In this document: piece by piece, positions 1 through 10,619 of the stretch
Position numbering within the stretch: position 1 is the stretch's first letter
Layout of the letters: every line of letters starts with the position of its first letter
Origin: Eimeria necatrix
Lineage: Eukaryota; Apicomplexa; Conoidasida; Eucoccidiorida; Eimeriidae
Assembly: GCF_000499385.1 (NCBI RefSeq)
Contig: NW_013655344.1
Location: forward strand, 1-35,796
Direction: 5' to 3'
DNA: 35,796 nt
Made by a program: the position numbers and the translations under genes
Notes under the pieces: model-generated
What the model was told of the DNA's origin: nothing
Database searches by the model: none
What the model saw: the letters and a program-made list of their open reading frames with translations, nothing else

Positions 1-304
1 AATAGTTGACAACTATGGAATACCTTATTTACCTCGTACAATTGAGTTCATATTATCATGAGGTGTGTAAACCCAAAATAATAGAACTGAAAGCTGACCT
101 TCGCTGTGAGTCAGTGCCCGAGTCGCGTCGCGGCACCAACCTCGTGGTCAGCCTCGCACCCGGTGCGAGCTCTTTGTTCGCTCTTATGAATTTCCACTAG
201 CCTACGGTGCCTTATGGCCTAAGATATTCGATATTATCCATGCTTTTCGCATTAGTAAGACTCGGGGGTAGTGACGAAGGTCAATTGTAGTGCCCGGCAC
301 TACA
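1..304 (-). mobile_element. Truncated LTR relic of the chromovirus family (cut by the window start)
   Basis: This stretch aligns by eye with most of the two LTRs of the chromovirus at 16449-21094. Shared blocks include TTGAGTTCATATTAT, AACCCAAAATAATAGA, GGTGCCTTATG and GACGAAGGTCAATTGTAGTG. It ends in the same small inverted repeat (TGTAGTGCCCGGCACTACA, 286-304) that forms the outer 5' end of the minus-strand LTR. Ordinary SAG spacer sequence resumes directly after it. About 100 bp of LTR are missing beyond the window edge. It may be a solo LTR or the 5' LTR of an element lying to the left; the window cannot tell. It is more diverged than the other two copies are from each other. Confidence 0.8.
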
Positions 305-630
305 CCTCCATTCGCAGCAAATAGCATAGATATAGCGTGGATATCTCTGTGAAAGAAATATAATGTCAAAAAGTAATCACATACTGTAATGTATCTCCTG
401 AAGGTTGATAAATGTGGGGGAACTGTCGAAACAAGCTCCTGAATAAACATATGCTGGGATCAAGGCGTCAGAGAGGTCCCTGCCTGACCTCAGCGCACAC
501 AACTCACATCGTACCTAAAAACTACCATGCATCTCCGCTCTCTATTTTCCCAGCCCTTTCATTTTCTGTGCTCATTTTGTTTGGGTTCCTGGCACTGCCA
601 TTCACTCTATGATTAGCCAACTGTCAGGCA
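305..630 (+). promoter_or_regulatory. 5' flank of SAG gene 1
   Basis: This non-coding stretch matches the regions upstream of the other five SAG genes. Shared landmarks are a CGCAGCAA block, a run like GAAAGAAATATAATRTCA, a GTTGATAAATGTG block about 220 bp before the ATG, and a pyrimidine-rich CCCTTTCRTYYTTCGTGCTC block about 60-70 bp before it. Conservation across copies makes it the likely promoter and 5' UTR. I see no recognised TATA-type element and cannot place the transcription start. Confidence 0.45.
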
Positions 631-2238
631 ATGACTCACGTAGGATTGTTGGCATGTTATGCTGGCCTTCTCGCCAGCGCCACCGCACCGCAACTCTCAT
701 CGGCTCTTTCCCTTCGCTCTGGCACAGAGATGTCTCAGCAAAATGGCCTCCGCACAAATTTATTAGCATCCGACGAAGATTTGCCGCAAACGCCGACGCC
801 GCCCCAAGCCGATGACAAAACTGGAGGTGAACTACCATTCTGAACAAGTTAATGGCGCTAATCTGACCCCAGCCAGAGAGCTATGAAGATCTGTGGATCT
901 CCAGACATTGGGTCTACACATGATTTTATTCTTTTCAATTCAATTCAAGCGCAAATGCACCCCTTCTTCACGAATGATATTCAGGTGGCGCTCCAGTGCA
1001 GCGCCGCCTGTGGCTAACGGGCGGTGCTGTACAAGCACGTGCCACGACATAATTGCATTGCCACTGCGCTGGTGTTAGGTTGCCATCTGCAGACTGCCTG
1101 GAGATCATAAACAAGCTAAGGAAAGAAAATCTAAAGGACCTCTTGGGAACCCTCACCAAGGCAGACGACACTGAGGTGACCCAAAGCCTGAAGAAGATCG
1201 AAATAGAGCAGCCGGAAAACCCTACTGCGGCGACAATTGCAGTGACGCTTGCTGGTGACAATGTAGAGACATGTAATTCGGGCATAAACGCAAATGCGGA
1301 GACGGTATGGCTTTTGGGGTTTGAGTATCGTTCAGCAACAGCTTTCCGCTAAAGGGATGAACCGCCGCAGCGCAAAGCTGAAACCCTGTGTTCTTCTAAG
1401 CACGCAAGAGACATCTATGGCAACTATTGTGGTGTTGCGCTGCAGTATCCCGGACTCGTCATTCCATTCACGCATGAGACGGAGTTCGACTGCAGCGCAT
1501 TCATTCAGGCGACTTACACAGCCGGACTCGACCACCTCAAACAGTCCGTTGCTTTTTACTTCATGTTCGTTCATTGGTGCCACAGTGCCTACAACGTTTG
1601 GTTTGTACGTCCGCCGCGATTGTGTGTTTACTTTAGCATGCACAAGTCAGCTGATCATGCCGTCAATCCAAGAGCTTTCCCGTGTGTGCAGCTTGGCGGT
1701 GCTCTTCTCTTACTCTCAGTATTTGCCGGAAAAAGCTTCTTGACATTCAGGTATTCTGTGTTGAATCGCATTGCCTTCATGTTGCAGATCGAACTTCGAT
1801 CCATCGACAGAAACATATGATGTTGAAAACGCTCCATTTGATAACGTAGACGCCAGCAATGTGGCGTTTCTACTGTCGGCGAAAAGCACAAAGGTCTCAT
1901 GCGCCGCCACCAACAACTGCAGTGCAGGCCACGACGTTTTGTTCTGCTACTTCATAGAGCCACTTCAAAAAGGAGAAAAGCCTTTCACGTACGCTGAACT
2001 AGCCACGTGACTAGCCGGAAACACAAGCGGCAGGGCACACTTGCAAATGAGCTACAAGACGAGAGCACGATATGTTGCGGAATGGGAATTGCAAGGTGAG
2101 ATAAAGATAATTGTGGTTATTGCCTGCAGGCCTGAGCTTTATAATGCCCTCTGGGGATTGGAAACAGGCGCAGCGTCCATCTCGGTTCCTAGTGTCCCTA
2201 CCGTCCTTTTTGTCCTCGCTCTGATCATTCGTATTTGA
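631..2238 (+). CDS. SAG: SAG gene 1: GPI-anchored TA4-type surface antigen, 5 exons
   Basis: Exons: 631-826, 1093-1304, 1446-1543, 1788-1988 and 2130-2238, giving 271 residues. Every intron starts GT and ends AG, and the phases (1, 0, 2, 2) join without a frame break. The start is the ATG before THVGLLACYAGLL, a hydrophobic signal peptide, and it is shared by all paralogues. The six cysteines expected of this family lie in exon 2 (DCLEII and ETC), exon 3 (FDCS) and exon 4 (SCAA, NNC and FCYF). The protein ends in a short hydrophobic tail (VLFVLALII), fitting a GPI-attachment signal. Eimeria SAG proteins coat sporozoites and merozoites and are thought to act in host-cell attachment; structural work places them near the CAP-domain fold. 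Intron 2 begins GTATGG where the other copies have GTAGGG or GTGGGG. The exon model comes from conservation and phase, not from a transcript. Confidence 0.9.
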
Positions 2239-3732
2239 GCTGAACACACAAACGACAGAGCCGCTTATGGAGATATCGGAATTGGACAAGGACTGACTGA
2301 AGACATTCCTGAATCTATTAGAAGCTGGTTCCTGATCGCTAGTGCTACGTACTGCAAGTGGCTGGTGAGGAAGAGCTTCGGCAAAAATGCAGAATACGTT
2401 TCCCTCCCCACTACATCTTGGTACTACAAGCAACGTTATCTAGAGCAATTTTAATTCGTCAGATGCCTGTTGTGGTTGGATTCCTTTTTAGTCCATATGG
2501 GTGCAAGCAAACAACACCGCACGCTTCAGTCCTTTATGATTGTTCAAAGCGAAGTCTGTGGCTGTTTATGCCTTCTGCTTAAGTTAATACATTCAAAAGC
2601 TCTCTCATGCATCGTTTCAGTGCTAGGAATTCCTTACTGGAATTTGTTATAAATACAACAAAGCATTTGGCGTTGGAGAGGGACAAGCGGCATATGTGAG
2701 TGAAGTCGCTAAACCGTAGCGCCTAAACCCTTGGATATGCCGAGCATGTCTTTTACTCAAATTAATAAATTGTCGCTTTGATCAGAGAGTCCGATCAGCC
2801 AGCTCAGCAGCCGGCGTCGTTGGCAGTTAGTTATTGATGTAGTGGTACTGCCGCTGCTGCCGACAGCCAGTCTGGAGCATGCAGCTGTGCTGAAGAAGAA
2901 TAAGAGTCGGAAGGAATTAATTTAATCCAGCCATTTAAAATAATTGCCGTTTTTGTTTTTGAAGTAAGCAATCAAGTTAAAAGCCGGGATATTCTTTGAA
3001 TAGGAAGTTGGCCACTAGAAGCATCGGCAAAATCGGTTACACAGCAGAGAACCAATCGAAGTGCAACAGTGCACACGGTGTGCGGCCAGCGTACACAGGG
3101 CATGCCCAGTTTTTGGAATTCAAAGCCTTCCTAAATTAATTTTAAACAAACATTTTGCCGTTTGTTGTATTTTACATTGGAAACTTTGCCTTGGGTGCCC
3201 TTCGAGTACCCAGGTCACTATCGGCTCACCGGACGCCAACGTAGCCTTCGCCCGACCCCGCTACCACGAATAGCATTTCCCTTCAAACCAGTGACTTTAC
3301 GATGTCATTTTTTTACAGCTCTGGTGTACCCTTAAGGCTTTCCAATTAGGTTTGTGTTCCATACCTAATTCCGTCCCCTCATTCTGCACGGGGTCTGCAC
3401 GGCGTTCCTTGGCCGCCTGTTACACTTCATCTCGCAGCAACTGGCGTATATTATCTTTCTAAAAGAACTACAATATCACAGAATAATCAGACACCCTAGC
3501 GTATCTCCCAGAGGTTGGCAAATGTACCAGAACAGCGGAAACAAGCTTCTGAATCACTGCATGGTAGGATCAATTCGTCGTAGAGCTCCTCCCATGACCG
3601 CAGCGCACACAACCCAGGCTAAACTCCCACGCATTCCCACTCTCTCTCTTCTTAGCCCTTTCGTCCTTCGTGCTCATCTTGTTTGGATTTCTGGTATTGT
3701 CATTTACTCCATGATAAACCACTTGTCAAGCA
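2239..3732 (+). other. Spacer between SAG genes 1 and 2 (3' UTR, then promoter of gene 2)
   Basis: The first 400 bp still resemble the 3' flanks of the other copies (for example GGAAGAGCTTCGGCAAAAATG near 2370), so they are probably 3' UTR rather than coding; the short frames there are not kept between copies. Telomere-like CTAAACC/CCTAAACCC heptamers lie at 2708-2732. A candidate polyadenylation signal AATAAA is at 2764-2769. The part from about 3420 onward is the conserved 5' flank of gene 2. No gene is supported. Confidence 0.6.
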
Positions 3733-5307
3733 ATGGCTCACGTAGGTTTGTTGGCATGTTGTGCTGGCCTTCTCGCCAGTGCCGCCGCACCACACTTCTC
3801 ATCGGCTCTTTCCCTTCGCTCTGGCACAGCTGCACCACAGCAAAACAGCCTCAGCACAAATTTATTTGCATTCAGCCAAGATTTGCTGCGGTCGACAACT
3901 CCGCCCCAAGCCGATGAGAAAACTGAAGGTGAACTACTGATGTCAACAAGTGAATGGCGCTACGCTAGCCCCAGCCACAGATCTGAAGAGATCTGTGGGC
4001 CTGCAGATATCATGCCTGCAGATGATTTTATTGCTTCAAACGCAACTCAAGTGCAGATGTCCCAGTTTTTGACAAATAACATTCAGGTGGCATTTCGGCC
4101 AGTGGGCGGTCCTGTGGAGACACATGCCACGAAATAATTGCATTGCTTCCGTGTTAATGTGCCATCTGCAGACTGCCTGGAGATCATAAACAAACTAAGG
4201 AAGGAAAATCTCAAGGACCTGTTGGGAACCCTCACCAAGGCAGGGGACGAAGAGGTGACTGCAAGCCTGAAGGAGAACGAAATACAGGACCCAGAAGAGC
4301 CTACTGCCGCGAGTATTGCTGCGAAGCTGGCAGGGAGCGATGTCCAAACATGTGAATCGGGCAAGAGCGCAAATGCGACGACGGTAGGGCTTTTGGACTT
4401 TGAGTATCGTTCAGCAGCAGCTTCCCGCCAATTTGAACTGCAGCAAGACAAAGCTAAAACCCTGTTTTCTTCTGTGCATGGGAGGGGCTTCCATGAAAAC
4501 CAGTGTTATGCTTCAGTATCCCGGACTCGTTATTCCATTCGCGTATGACACGGAGTTCAACTGCAACACTTTGATCCAGGAGACTTACACAGCCGGACTC
4601 AACCACCTCAAACAGTCCGTTATTTTTTAGCTCATTCGATTCAACTGGAGTCAGAGTGTCTACACCTTTTAGTTTGTGCGGGCGTCGTGGTTGTGCGTTT
4701 ACTTTGGCATGCACAAGGCGGCTTATCATCGTCTAGTCGAGATTTCTTGTAGATGTGCAGCTTGGTGGTGTTCATCTCAGCCTCAGTATTTGCCAGAACA
4801 AACTTCTTGACTTTCAGCAGTTCGGTCTTGTATCTTATCGCCTTGATGCTTCAGATCGAACTTCGATCCCTCAACAGGAACATACAATCTCGAAAACGCT
4901 CCATTTAATAACGTAGACGCCAGCAATGTGGCGTTTCTGCTGTCGGAAAAAAGCAAAAAGGTCTCGTGTGCCGCCACCAAAGACTGCAAAGCTGGCCACG
5001 ACGTTTTATTCTGCTACTTCATAGAACCACTTCAAGAGGGAGAAAAGCCTTTCACGTACGCTACACTAGCTACGTGACTAGCCGGCAACACAAGCAGCTC
5101 AACAAATGAGCTACAAGACAAGAGATCGATATGTTGCAGAATGGGACTTGCAAGGTACAATAAAGATTATTACACTTATTGATTATTTTTGATTGCAGGC
5201 CTGAGCTCTATAATGCCCTATGGGGATTGGAAACAGACACAGCGTTCATTTCGGTTCCCTCCGTCGCCACCGTTCTATTGGTTTCCGCTCTGATCATTTG
5301 GACTTGA
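3733..5307 (+). CDS. SAG: SAG gene 2: GPI-anchored TA4-type surface antigen, 5 exons
   Basis: Exons: 3733-3928, 4172-4383, 4517-4614, 4855-5055 and 5199-5307, giving 271 residues with intron phases 1, 0, 2, 2. The signal peptide begins MAHVGLLACCAGLL. Exon 2 carries DCLEIINKLRKENL and its second cysteine in QTCESG; exon 3 has FNC; exon 4 has SCAA, KDC and FCYF. The tail is VLLVSALII followed by WT. Compared with gene 1, exon 2 differs most in its middle (ENEIQDPEEP region) and exon 4 has YNLENAPF. The tail alteration (SALIIW) keeps hydrophobicity, so GPI processing should still be possible. The terminal YA of the exon 4 reading is intronic under this model (donor GTACGC). All exons are open and I see no sign of decay. 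Confidence 0.9.
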
Positions 5308-5846
5308 GCTCAGCAAACAAGCAAATGAGCAGCTTTTCTAGGTGTTAAAGCCGTACGAATTCCGTTGAAAGGCATTCCTGAGTCGTTTAGAAGCTGGTTT
5401 CTGATCTCCAATGGTACGTGCGGCAAGTAACTGGTGAGGAAGAACCTCGGCAAAGATGCAGAATACGTTTGCCCACTATACTACACGCAGCTTTAACTTG
5501 AGTAATTTTCATTCTTCAAATACCTGTTGTGGTTGGACTCTCTTTTCTATCATGCATGCAAGCAAACAACAACGCAGGCTTCAACCCCTCATGAACGTTC
5601 ACTGCGAAGCCAGTGGCCGTTTGCGCCTTTTGCCACATTTGATACATTCAGAGAGCTCTCGCAGTGCGAGGTATTCATTACTGTGATTCAGTGGTTGGTG
5701 TCGCAATGGGAAACGTGGCATGTGTGAATGAAGTCGCTAGACCCTTAACCCTTGGATATGCCGAGCATGTCTTTGACTCGAAGTAATAAATTCTCAGTTT
5801 TTTAAGCGAGTCCTCTCAGGAGGCTCATCGTCGGGCATCGTTGGCA
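5308..5846 (+). other. 3' flank of SAG gene 2
   Basis: This is homologous to the 3' flanks of the other copies. It contains a degenerate telomere-like CTAGACCCTTAACCC stretch at 5736-5752 and a candidate polyadenylation signal AATAAA at 5785-5790. Short open frames here are not conserved between copies, so no gene is supported. Confidence 0.55.
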
Positions 5847-5851
5847 GTTAT

Positions 5852-6225
5852 TGTAGTCCGCTAGGCGGCACTGTGTGTACAACATGCTTCTTGACTCTGT
5901 GGACAAGACGTATTTACTTGTGAGGAATCTGTCCTACGTAAGAATGCCCACTGAGAACAATTCAAAATCGTCTGTAGCCCAAATGGATATGCCTTCCAAC
6001 CTCGCAGGTTGGCGTCTTGACGTCTCGAGAGTAGTTCCCTGCATGCCGGAGCTGTGCTTCCGCACCTGAGTGGCACCTCAATCGGTCTGGCGAATTGGCC
6101 TGCATGGAGTGCCGCGGTTACGCTCCATCTATGACAGAATCTACGCTAATTCCACAGAGTATCCTGTTCTGTATTGTTGGCCTTTATAGACCCACGGGAA
6201 CCCACTGCAGTGCGCGCGCACTACA
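5852..6225 (+). mobile_element. Solo-LTR-like insertion A (374 bp) with 5-bp target duplication
   Basis: The spacer homology between paralogues stops at 5851 and resumes at 6226, leaving an extra 374-bp block. The block starts TGTAGT and ends CACTACA, the TG...CA form of LTRs, and its termini resemble those of the chromovirus LTRs in this window. It is flanked by GTTAT (5847-5851) and GTTAC (6226-6230), a 4-of-5 match consistent with an aged 5-bp target-site duplication. It holds no convincing coding sequence. Near its right end it carries TTTATAGACCC, also present near the right end of insertion B. The orientation given is nominal. Confidence 0.65.
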
Positions 6226-6263
6226 GTTACTGAACTACGTGCTACTGCTGCGCGTGCCGACAG

Positions 6264-6670
6264 TGAAGTGCACAGACACTACAATGGGGCTGGTTAGTGC
6301 TCTAGAGAGGATAGCTAGCCAGCGACCTACGAGGGGTCGCAAGACTGGAGGGAGACAGGGCCCTCTTACCAGACAAAAAGTAAGAGAAAGTGATTATTAT
6401 TTTATATGCACACGTGAATTCGTGGAATTGCGTGGAGACTGGGGCTGGAGACAGCGCCGGCGCCAGGCAAGCCTCCCTCCCTTAGGGACTAGGAGGCGAG
6501 CTCCCAGGAGGGCGCGAAACAGACAGACAGATTTTGAAAAACTCATGATTTGTATTCTTAATTGCAATAGCTGTAGTTTCTAGGGAATGGACCAGCGTAT
6601 GGTGCAGTTTATAGACCCGGCCCAAGGGACTGGAAGCACGTAGTCGCAGCTGCGGGCGCAGTGCACTACA
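6264..6670 (+). mobile_element. Solo-LTR-like insertion B (407 bp) with perfect 5-bp target duplication
   Basis: A second extra block interrupts the same spacer 38 bp after insertion A. It starts TGAAGTGCAC and ends GTGCACTACA, a 9-of-10 terminal inverted repeat with TG...CA ends. It is bounded by identical GACAG copies at 6259-6263 and 6671-6675; the other spacers read CCGACAGCCAGTCTGG straight through at this point. Its interior differs from insertion A except for a TTTATAGACCC motif near the right end. No coding sequence is supported. It is best read as a solo LTR or a small non-autonomous LTR element. Confidence 0.72.
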
Positions 6671-6675
6671 GACAG

Positions 6676-7536
6676 CCAGTCTGGACAGCATAGAAAGGGA
6701 ACAATAATCGGTAGCCAACCATTTATGACAAAAACTGCTTCTATTTTTGAAGGAAAGAGCCAAGTAAGATGCTGGAAGATTCTTTGGCTGAGAAATCGTT
6801 TAGTAGAAGCATCGGCAAAAGCGGTTAAAGTAAAACAGCTGTTGAGGTACGCAAGCACAGACGGGTTGTAACCTGCGTACACAGCGCATGCCAATTTTTT
6901 GGAGTTTGTAGCTTGTTTAAATTAATTCTACACAAGTTTTCTGCTTCATGTTTTAGTTCACATTGGAAGCTTTGCCATGGAAGCACTTCGAGTAACCAGG
7001 TCACTCTCCGCTCACCGCACGCCATCGCCGGACCCCGCGACCGCGAACACGAATGGCGTTTTCTTTCGAACCAGCGGCTTCACAATGCATTTTTACAGCT
7101 TTTTCATATCCTTAAGGGTGTCTAAATAGGTTTTTGCAATTTACCTATTTCCGTCCCCTTAATTTGGACGATGTGTGCACTTCGTGCCTTGACCGCCGGT
7201 GACTCCTCCACTCGCAGCAACCGGCGTATACATCTTTGCGGAGAAAATATTATACCGCAAAAAAATCAAATAAATATTATACCGCAAAGTAATAGAATAC
7301 TATAATATATCTCTCAAGGGTTGATAAGTTAGCATAAACGGTCGAAAAAAGCTCCTGAGTAATTTGTATGGTGGGATCAGAGCCCCGCCATAACCTTAAG
7401 GCACACAGCCCACACCATTGCCACAAGCTCACACGCATTCCCGCTCTCTTCCTTCCTAGCCCTTTCGTTCTTCGTGCCCATTTTATTTGGATTTCTGGCA
7501 TTGTCATTTATTTCGTGATAAGCTAATTATCAGGCG
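6676..7536 (+). other. Remainder of spacer and 5' flank of SAG gene 3
   Basis: SAG spacer sequence resumes here (CCAGTCTGG onward, then AGAAGCATCGGCAAAA near 6806, and the CCAGGTCACTCTCCGCTCACC block near 6997). A partial direct duplication AAATATTATACCGCAAA occurs twice at 7244-7287, unique to this copy. The promoter-proximal 220 bp match those of the other genes. No gene is supported. Confidence 0.55.
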
Positions 7537-9128
7537 ATGACTCACGCAGGGCTGTTAGCATGGTACGCTGGTCTTCTCGCCAGCGCCGCCGCACCGCACT
7601 TCTCATTGGCAGTTTCCCTTCGCTCTGGCACAGCGGCGTCTCATCAAAACAGTCTCCGCACAAATTTATTTGCATTCAGCCAAGATTCGCCCACGGCGCC
7701 CGCAGCCGATGAGAAGACTGGAGGTGAACTACTGATGTGAAGTAGTGAATGGCGCTACGCTAGCCCCAGCCACAGATCTGTCAAGATCTCAGGGCCTCCA
7801 GCAATTATGCCTGCACATGATTTTACTTTTATCAATGCAAATTAAATCGCAAATGCCTCCGTTCTTGACGAATGACATTCAGGTGGCGTTTCAGTGCAGC
7901 CCCACCCGTGGCTAGTGGGCGGCTCTGTGGAAACACATAGCACGACATAATTACATTGCCATTACGCAAGTGTTAGCGTGCCATCTGCAGATTGCCTGGC
8001 CATCATAAACAAGCTGAGGAGCGAAAATCTCAAGAATCTGTTGGGAACGCTCACCGAGGCAAATGACGGAGAGGTGACTGCAAGCTTGACGACGATTGAC
8101 GTAACAGGAGCAGATGGACTTACTGCCAAGAAAATTGCATCAAAGCTTGCAGGTGAAAATGTGGAGACATGTGACTTGGGCGAAAACGCGAATGCGAAAA
8201 CGGTAGGGCTTTTGGGCTATAAGTATCGTTCAGCCGCAGCTTCCCGCTAAAGTGATGAACCTCCGCAGATTCAAACCCTGCAGTCCTCTGCGCATGTGAG
8301 AGGCATCTATTGATATCATAATGCTGTTGTGCCGCAGTATCCCGGACTCGTCATTCCATTCGCGCCGTCCACGCAGGTCGACTGCAATGCTTTGATCCAG
8401 GCGACTTACACAGCCGGACTCGACCATCTCAAACAGTCCGTTCTTTTTCACTTCGTTCTTTTTCACGGGTTCTACTGCGCCCACACCTTTTAGTTTGTAC
8501 GTATGTGAGAGCTCAGTGTTCACGTTAGCATGCGCAAGATGGTTGGTGACTCTTAGCTCAAGATTTTTGTCAAGTTTTGCAGCTTGGTGGTTCTTGCCTT
8601 TGTCTCAATATTTTCCACAAAAACTTCTTTATCTTCACTTATTCCGTTTTACATCCCATCGCCTTTATGCTGCAGATCGAACTTCGATCCCTCAACGGGG
8701 ACATATGATGCTACGAAAGCTCCATTTGATAAAGTAGACGCCAGCAATGTGGCGTTTCTGTTGTCCGCGAAAAGCACAAAGGTCTCATGCGCCGCCACCA
8801 ACAACTGCAGTGCAGGCCACAACGTTTTATTCTGCTACTTCATAGAGCCACTTCAAACTGGAGAAAAGCCTTTCACGTACGCTGAACTAGCCACGTGACT
8901 AGCCGGCAGCACAAGCGGCAGGGCACACTTGCAAATAGTTCAAAAGACGAGAGTTCGCTGCAGAATGGGAATTGCAAGCTACGATAAGAGTTACAGCTAT
9001 TAATTGATTTTGCTTGCAGAACTGAGCTTTATAATGCTCTTTGGGGATTGGAAACAGGCTCAGCGTCCATCTCGGTTCCCAGCGTCGCCACCGTCCTTCT
9101 CGTCCTCGCCTTGATCATTCGGACTTGA
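7537..9128 (+). CDS. SAG: SAG gene 3: GPI-anchored TA4-type surface antigen, 5 exons
   Basis: Exons: 7537-7723, 7991-8202, 8338-8435, 8676-8876 and 9020-9128, giving 268 residues with phases 1, 0, 2, 2. This is the shortest paralogue because exon 1 has a 9-bp in-frame deletion just after SFSQDS-type sequence (QDSPTAPAAD). The signal peptide starts MTHAGLLAWYAGLL. All six cysteines are present: DCLAII and ETCDLG (exon 2), VDC (exon 3), SCAA, NNC and FCYF (exon 4). Exon 3 differs from the others after VIPFA (PSTQV). The tail is VLLVLALIIRT. Exon 4 is nearly the same as in gene 1, including SAKSTKVSC, suggesting recent conversion or shared descent between these two. Confidence 0.9.
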
Positions 9129-10619
9129 ACATAACAAACAAACAAACGAGCAGCTTCTGGAGATGTGGGGGTTGCACAAATTCCGTTTGAAGATATTCCT
9201 GAATCGTTTAGAAGCTGGCGTCACATCTCTAGTGCTACGTACTGCAAGTTGCTCGTGAGGAACAGCTTCGGCAAAAATGCAAAATACGTTTCTCTCCCCA
9301 CTACACCTTTGTACTACAGGAAGCTTCACCTAGAGCAACTCTTATCCATTGCAAGCATGTTGTGGTTGGACTCCTCTCAGCTCATGCATGTATGTAAACA
9401 ATACCGCAGGGTTTAGTCCTCATGAACGTTCACAGTGAAGCCTGTGGCTGTTTACGCCCTCTGCTACAGTTAATGCATTCAAAGAGCGCCCTCATGCATT
9501 GTCTTGGTGTTGGGTATTCATTACTGAGATTCGTTGCACGCACCACAAAAGCACTTGTCGTCCAAGTGGGAAAAGCGGCATGTGTGAATGGGGTCCCTAA
9601 ACCCTAGACACAAAACTATAAACCCTTTGATATGCTGAGCATGTCTTTGACTCACAGTAATAAATTGTCGGTTTGGTAAGTGAGTCCGCCCAGTCGGCTG
9701 AGCAGCCGGCGTCGTTAGTCGTTAATGAACAATCTGCTGCCGGTGCCGACAGCCAGTCTTCTGCCCACAGGTGTGTCGAAGTGGGACAAGAATGGGCAGG
9801 AATTAATATAATCCAATCATTTACAATGAACACTTTGATTTTAAAGAGAGCACGCAAGGAGGAAACCGGGAGATTCTTTGGCTGAGAAATCTGCCAGCAG
9901 AAGCATCGGCAATATGGGTAAAAAGTGAGCAGCCATCGAGAGTACGCGAGCACACAACGGCGTGTGGCCAGCATACACAGCGTGCGCCAATTTTTTGGAG
10001 TTTGTACCTTTCTAAAATTGATTTAAAATAATGCAAGCTAGCCGCATATTTTATTTTACATTGGGGGTTTTGCGTGGGAATCGCTTCGTGTAACCAGGTC
10101 ACCCTCGACTCACTAACGGCTACCGTGACCTTCGCCGGAACCCGGTAACACGAAAAGCATCTTCTTTCCAACCCATTGATTCGAACTGTTTCTCTTTACA
10201 GCCCCTTCGTATCCTTAAGGGCTTCTAATTAGGTTTGTGTTCCCTACCTATTTTCGTCCCCGTAATTTGGACGCTGTGCTCCCGTGGTGCCTTGACCGCC
10301 GGCGGCTCCTCTGTCGCAGCAACTACCGTATATATCTTTTTGAAAGAAATATAATATCACAAAGCAATCATATACCGTACTGTAGCTCCCAAAGCTTGAT
10401 AAATGCAACTAAACAGTCGCATCTATCAAGCTTTGGGGTGGCGGTGCCTGTATGGTGGGATACAGGCGCCGTCGCCCCCACGACGTCAGCGCACACTTCG
10501 TCGCCACAAACTCCCAAGCATACCCGCTCTTTGCTTTCCTAGCCCTTTCGTCCTTCGTGCCCCTTTTTTCTGGTTTTCCGTTACTATCATTTACTTTGTG
10601 ATAAGCCAGTTGTCAGGCA
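9129..10619 (+). other. Spacer between SAG genes 3 and 4
   Basis: Homologous to the other spacers. It contains telomere-like CTAAACCCTAG and TATAAACCC stretches at 9596-9628, a candidate AATAAA at 9659-9664, and the conserved 5' flank of gene 4 from about 10330. At 10392-10432 the sequence AAGCTTGATAAATGC is followed by GCATCTATCAAGCTTTGG, a short inverted repeat around AAGCTTGAT that is specific to this copy. No gene is supported. Confidence 0.55.

Noticed and set aside
2011..2433. Minus-strand frames over SAG exon 5 and 3' flank (also 9060-9329 and 12117-12440)
   Set aside because: They appear in several copies only because exon 5 is conserved; they are antisense shadows and not equally open in all copies.
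5875..6076. Short frames on both strands within insertion A
   Set aside because: No match to retrotransposon protein motifs; the block is explained as a solo LTR.
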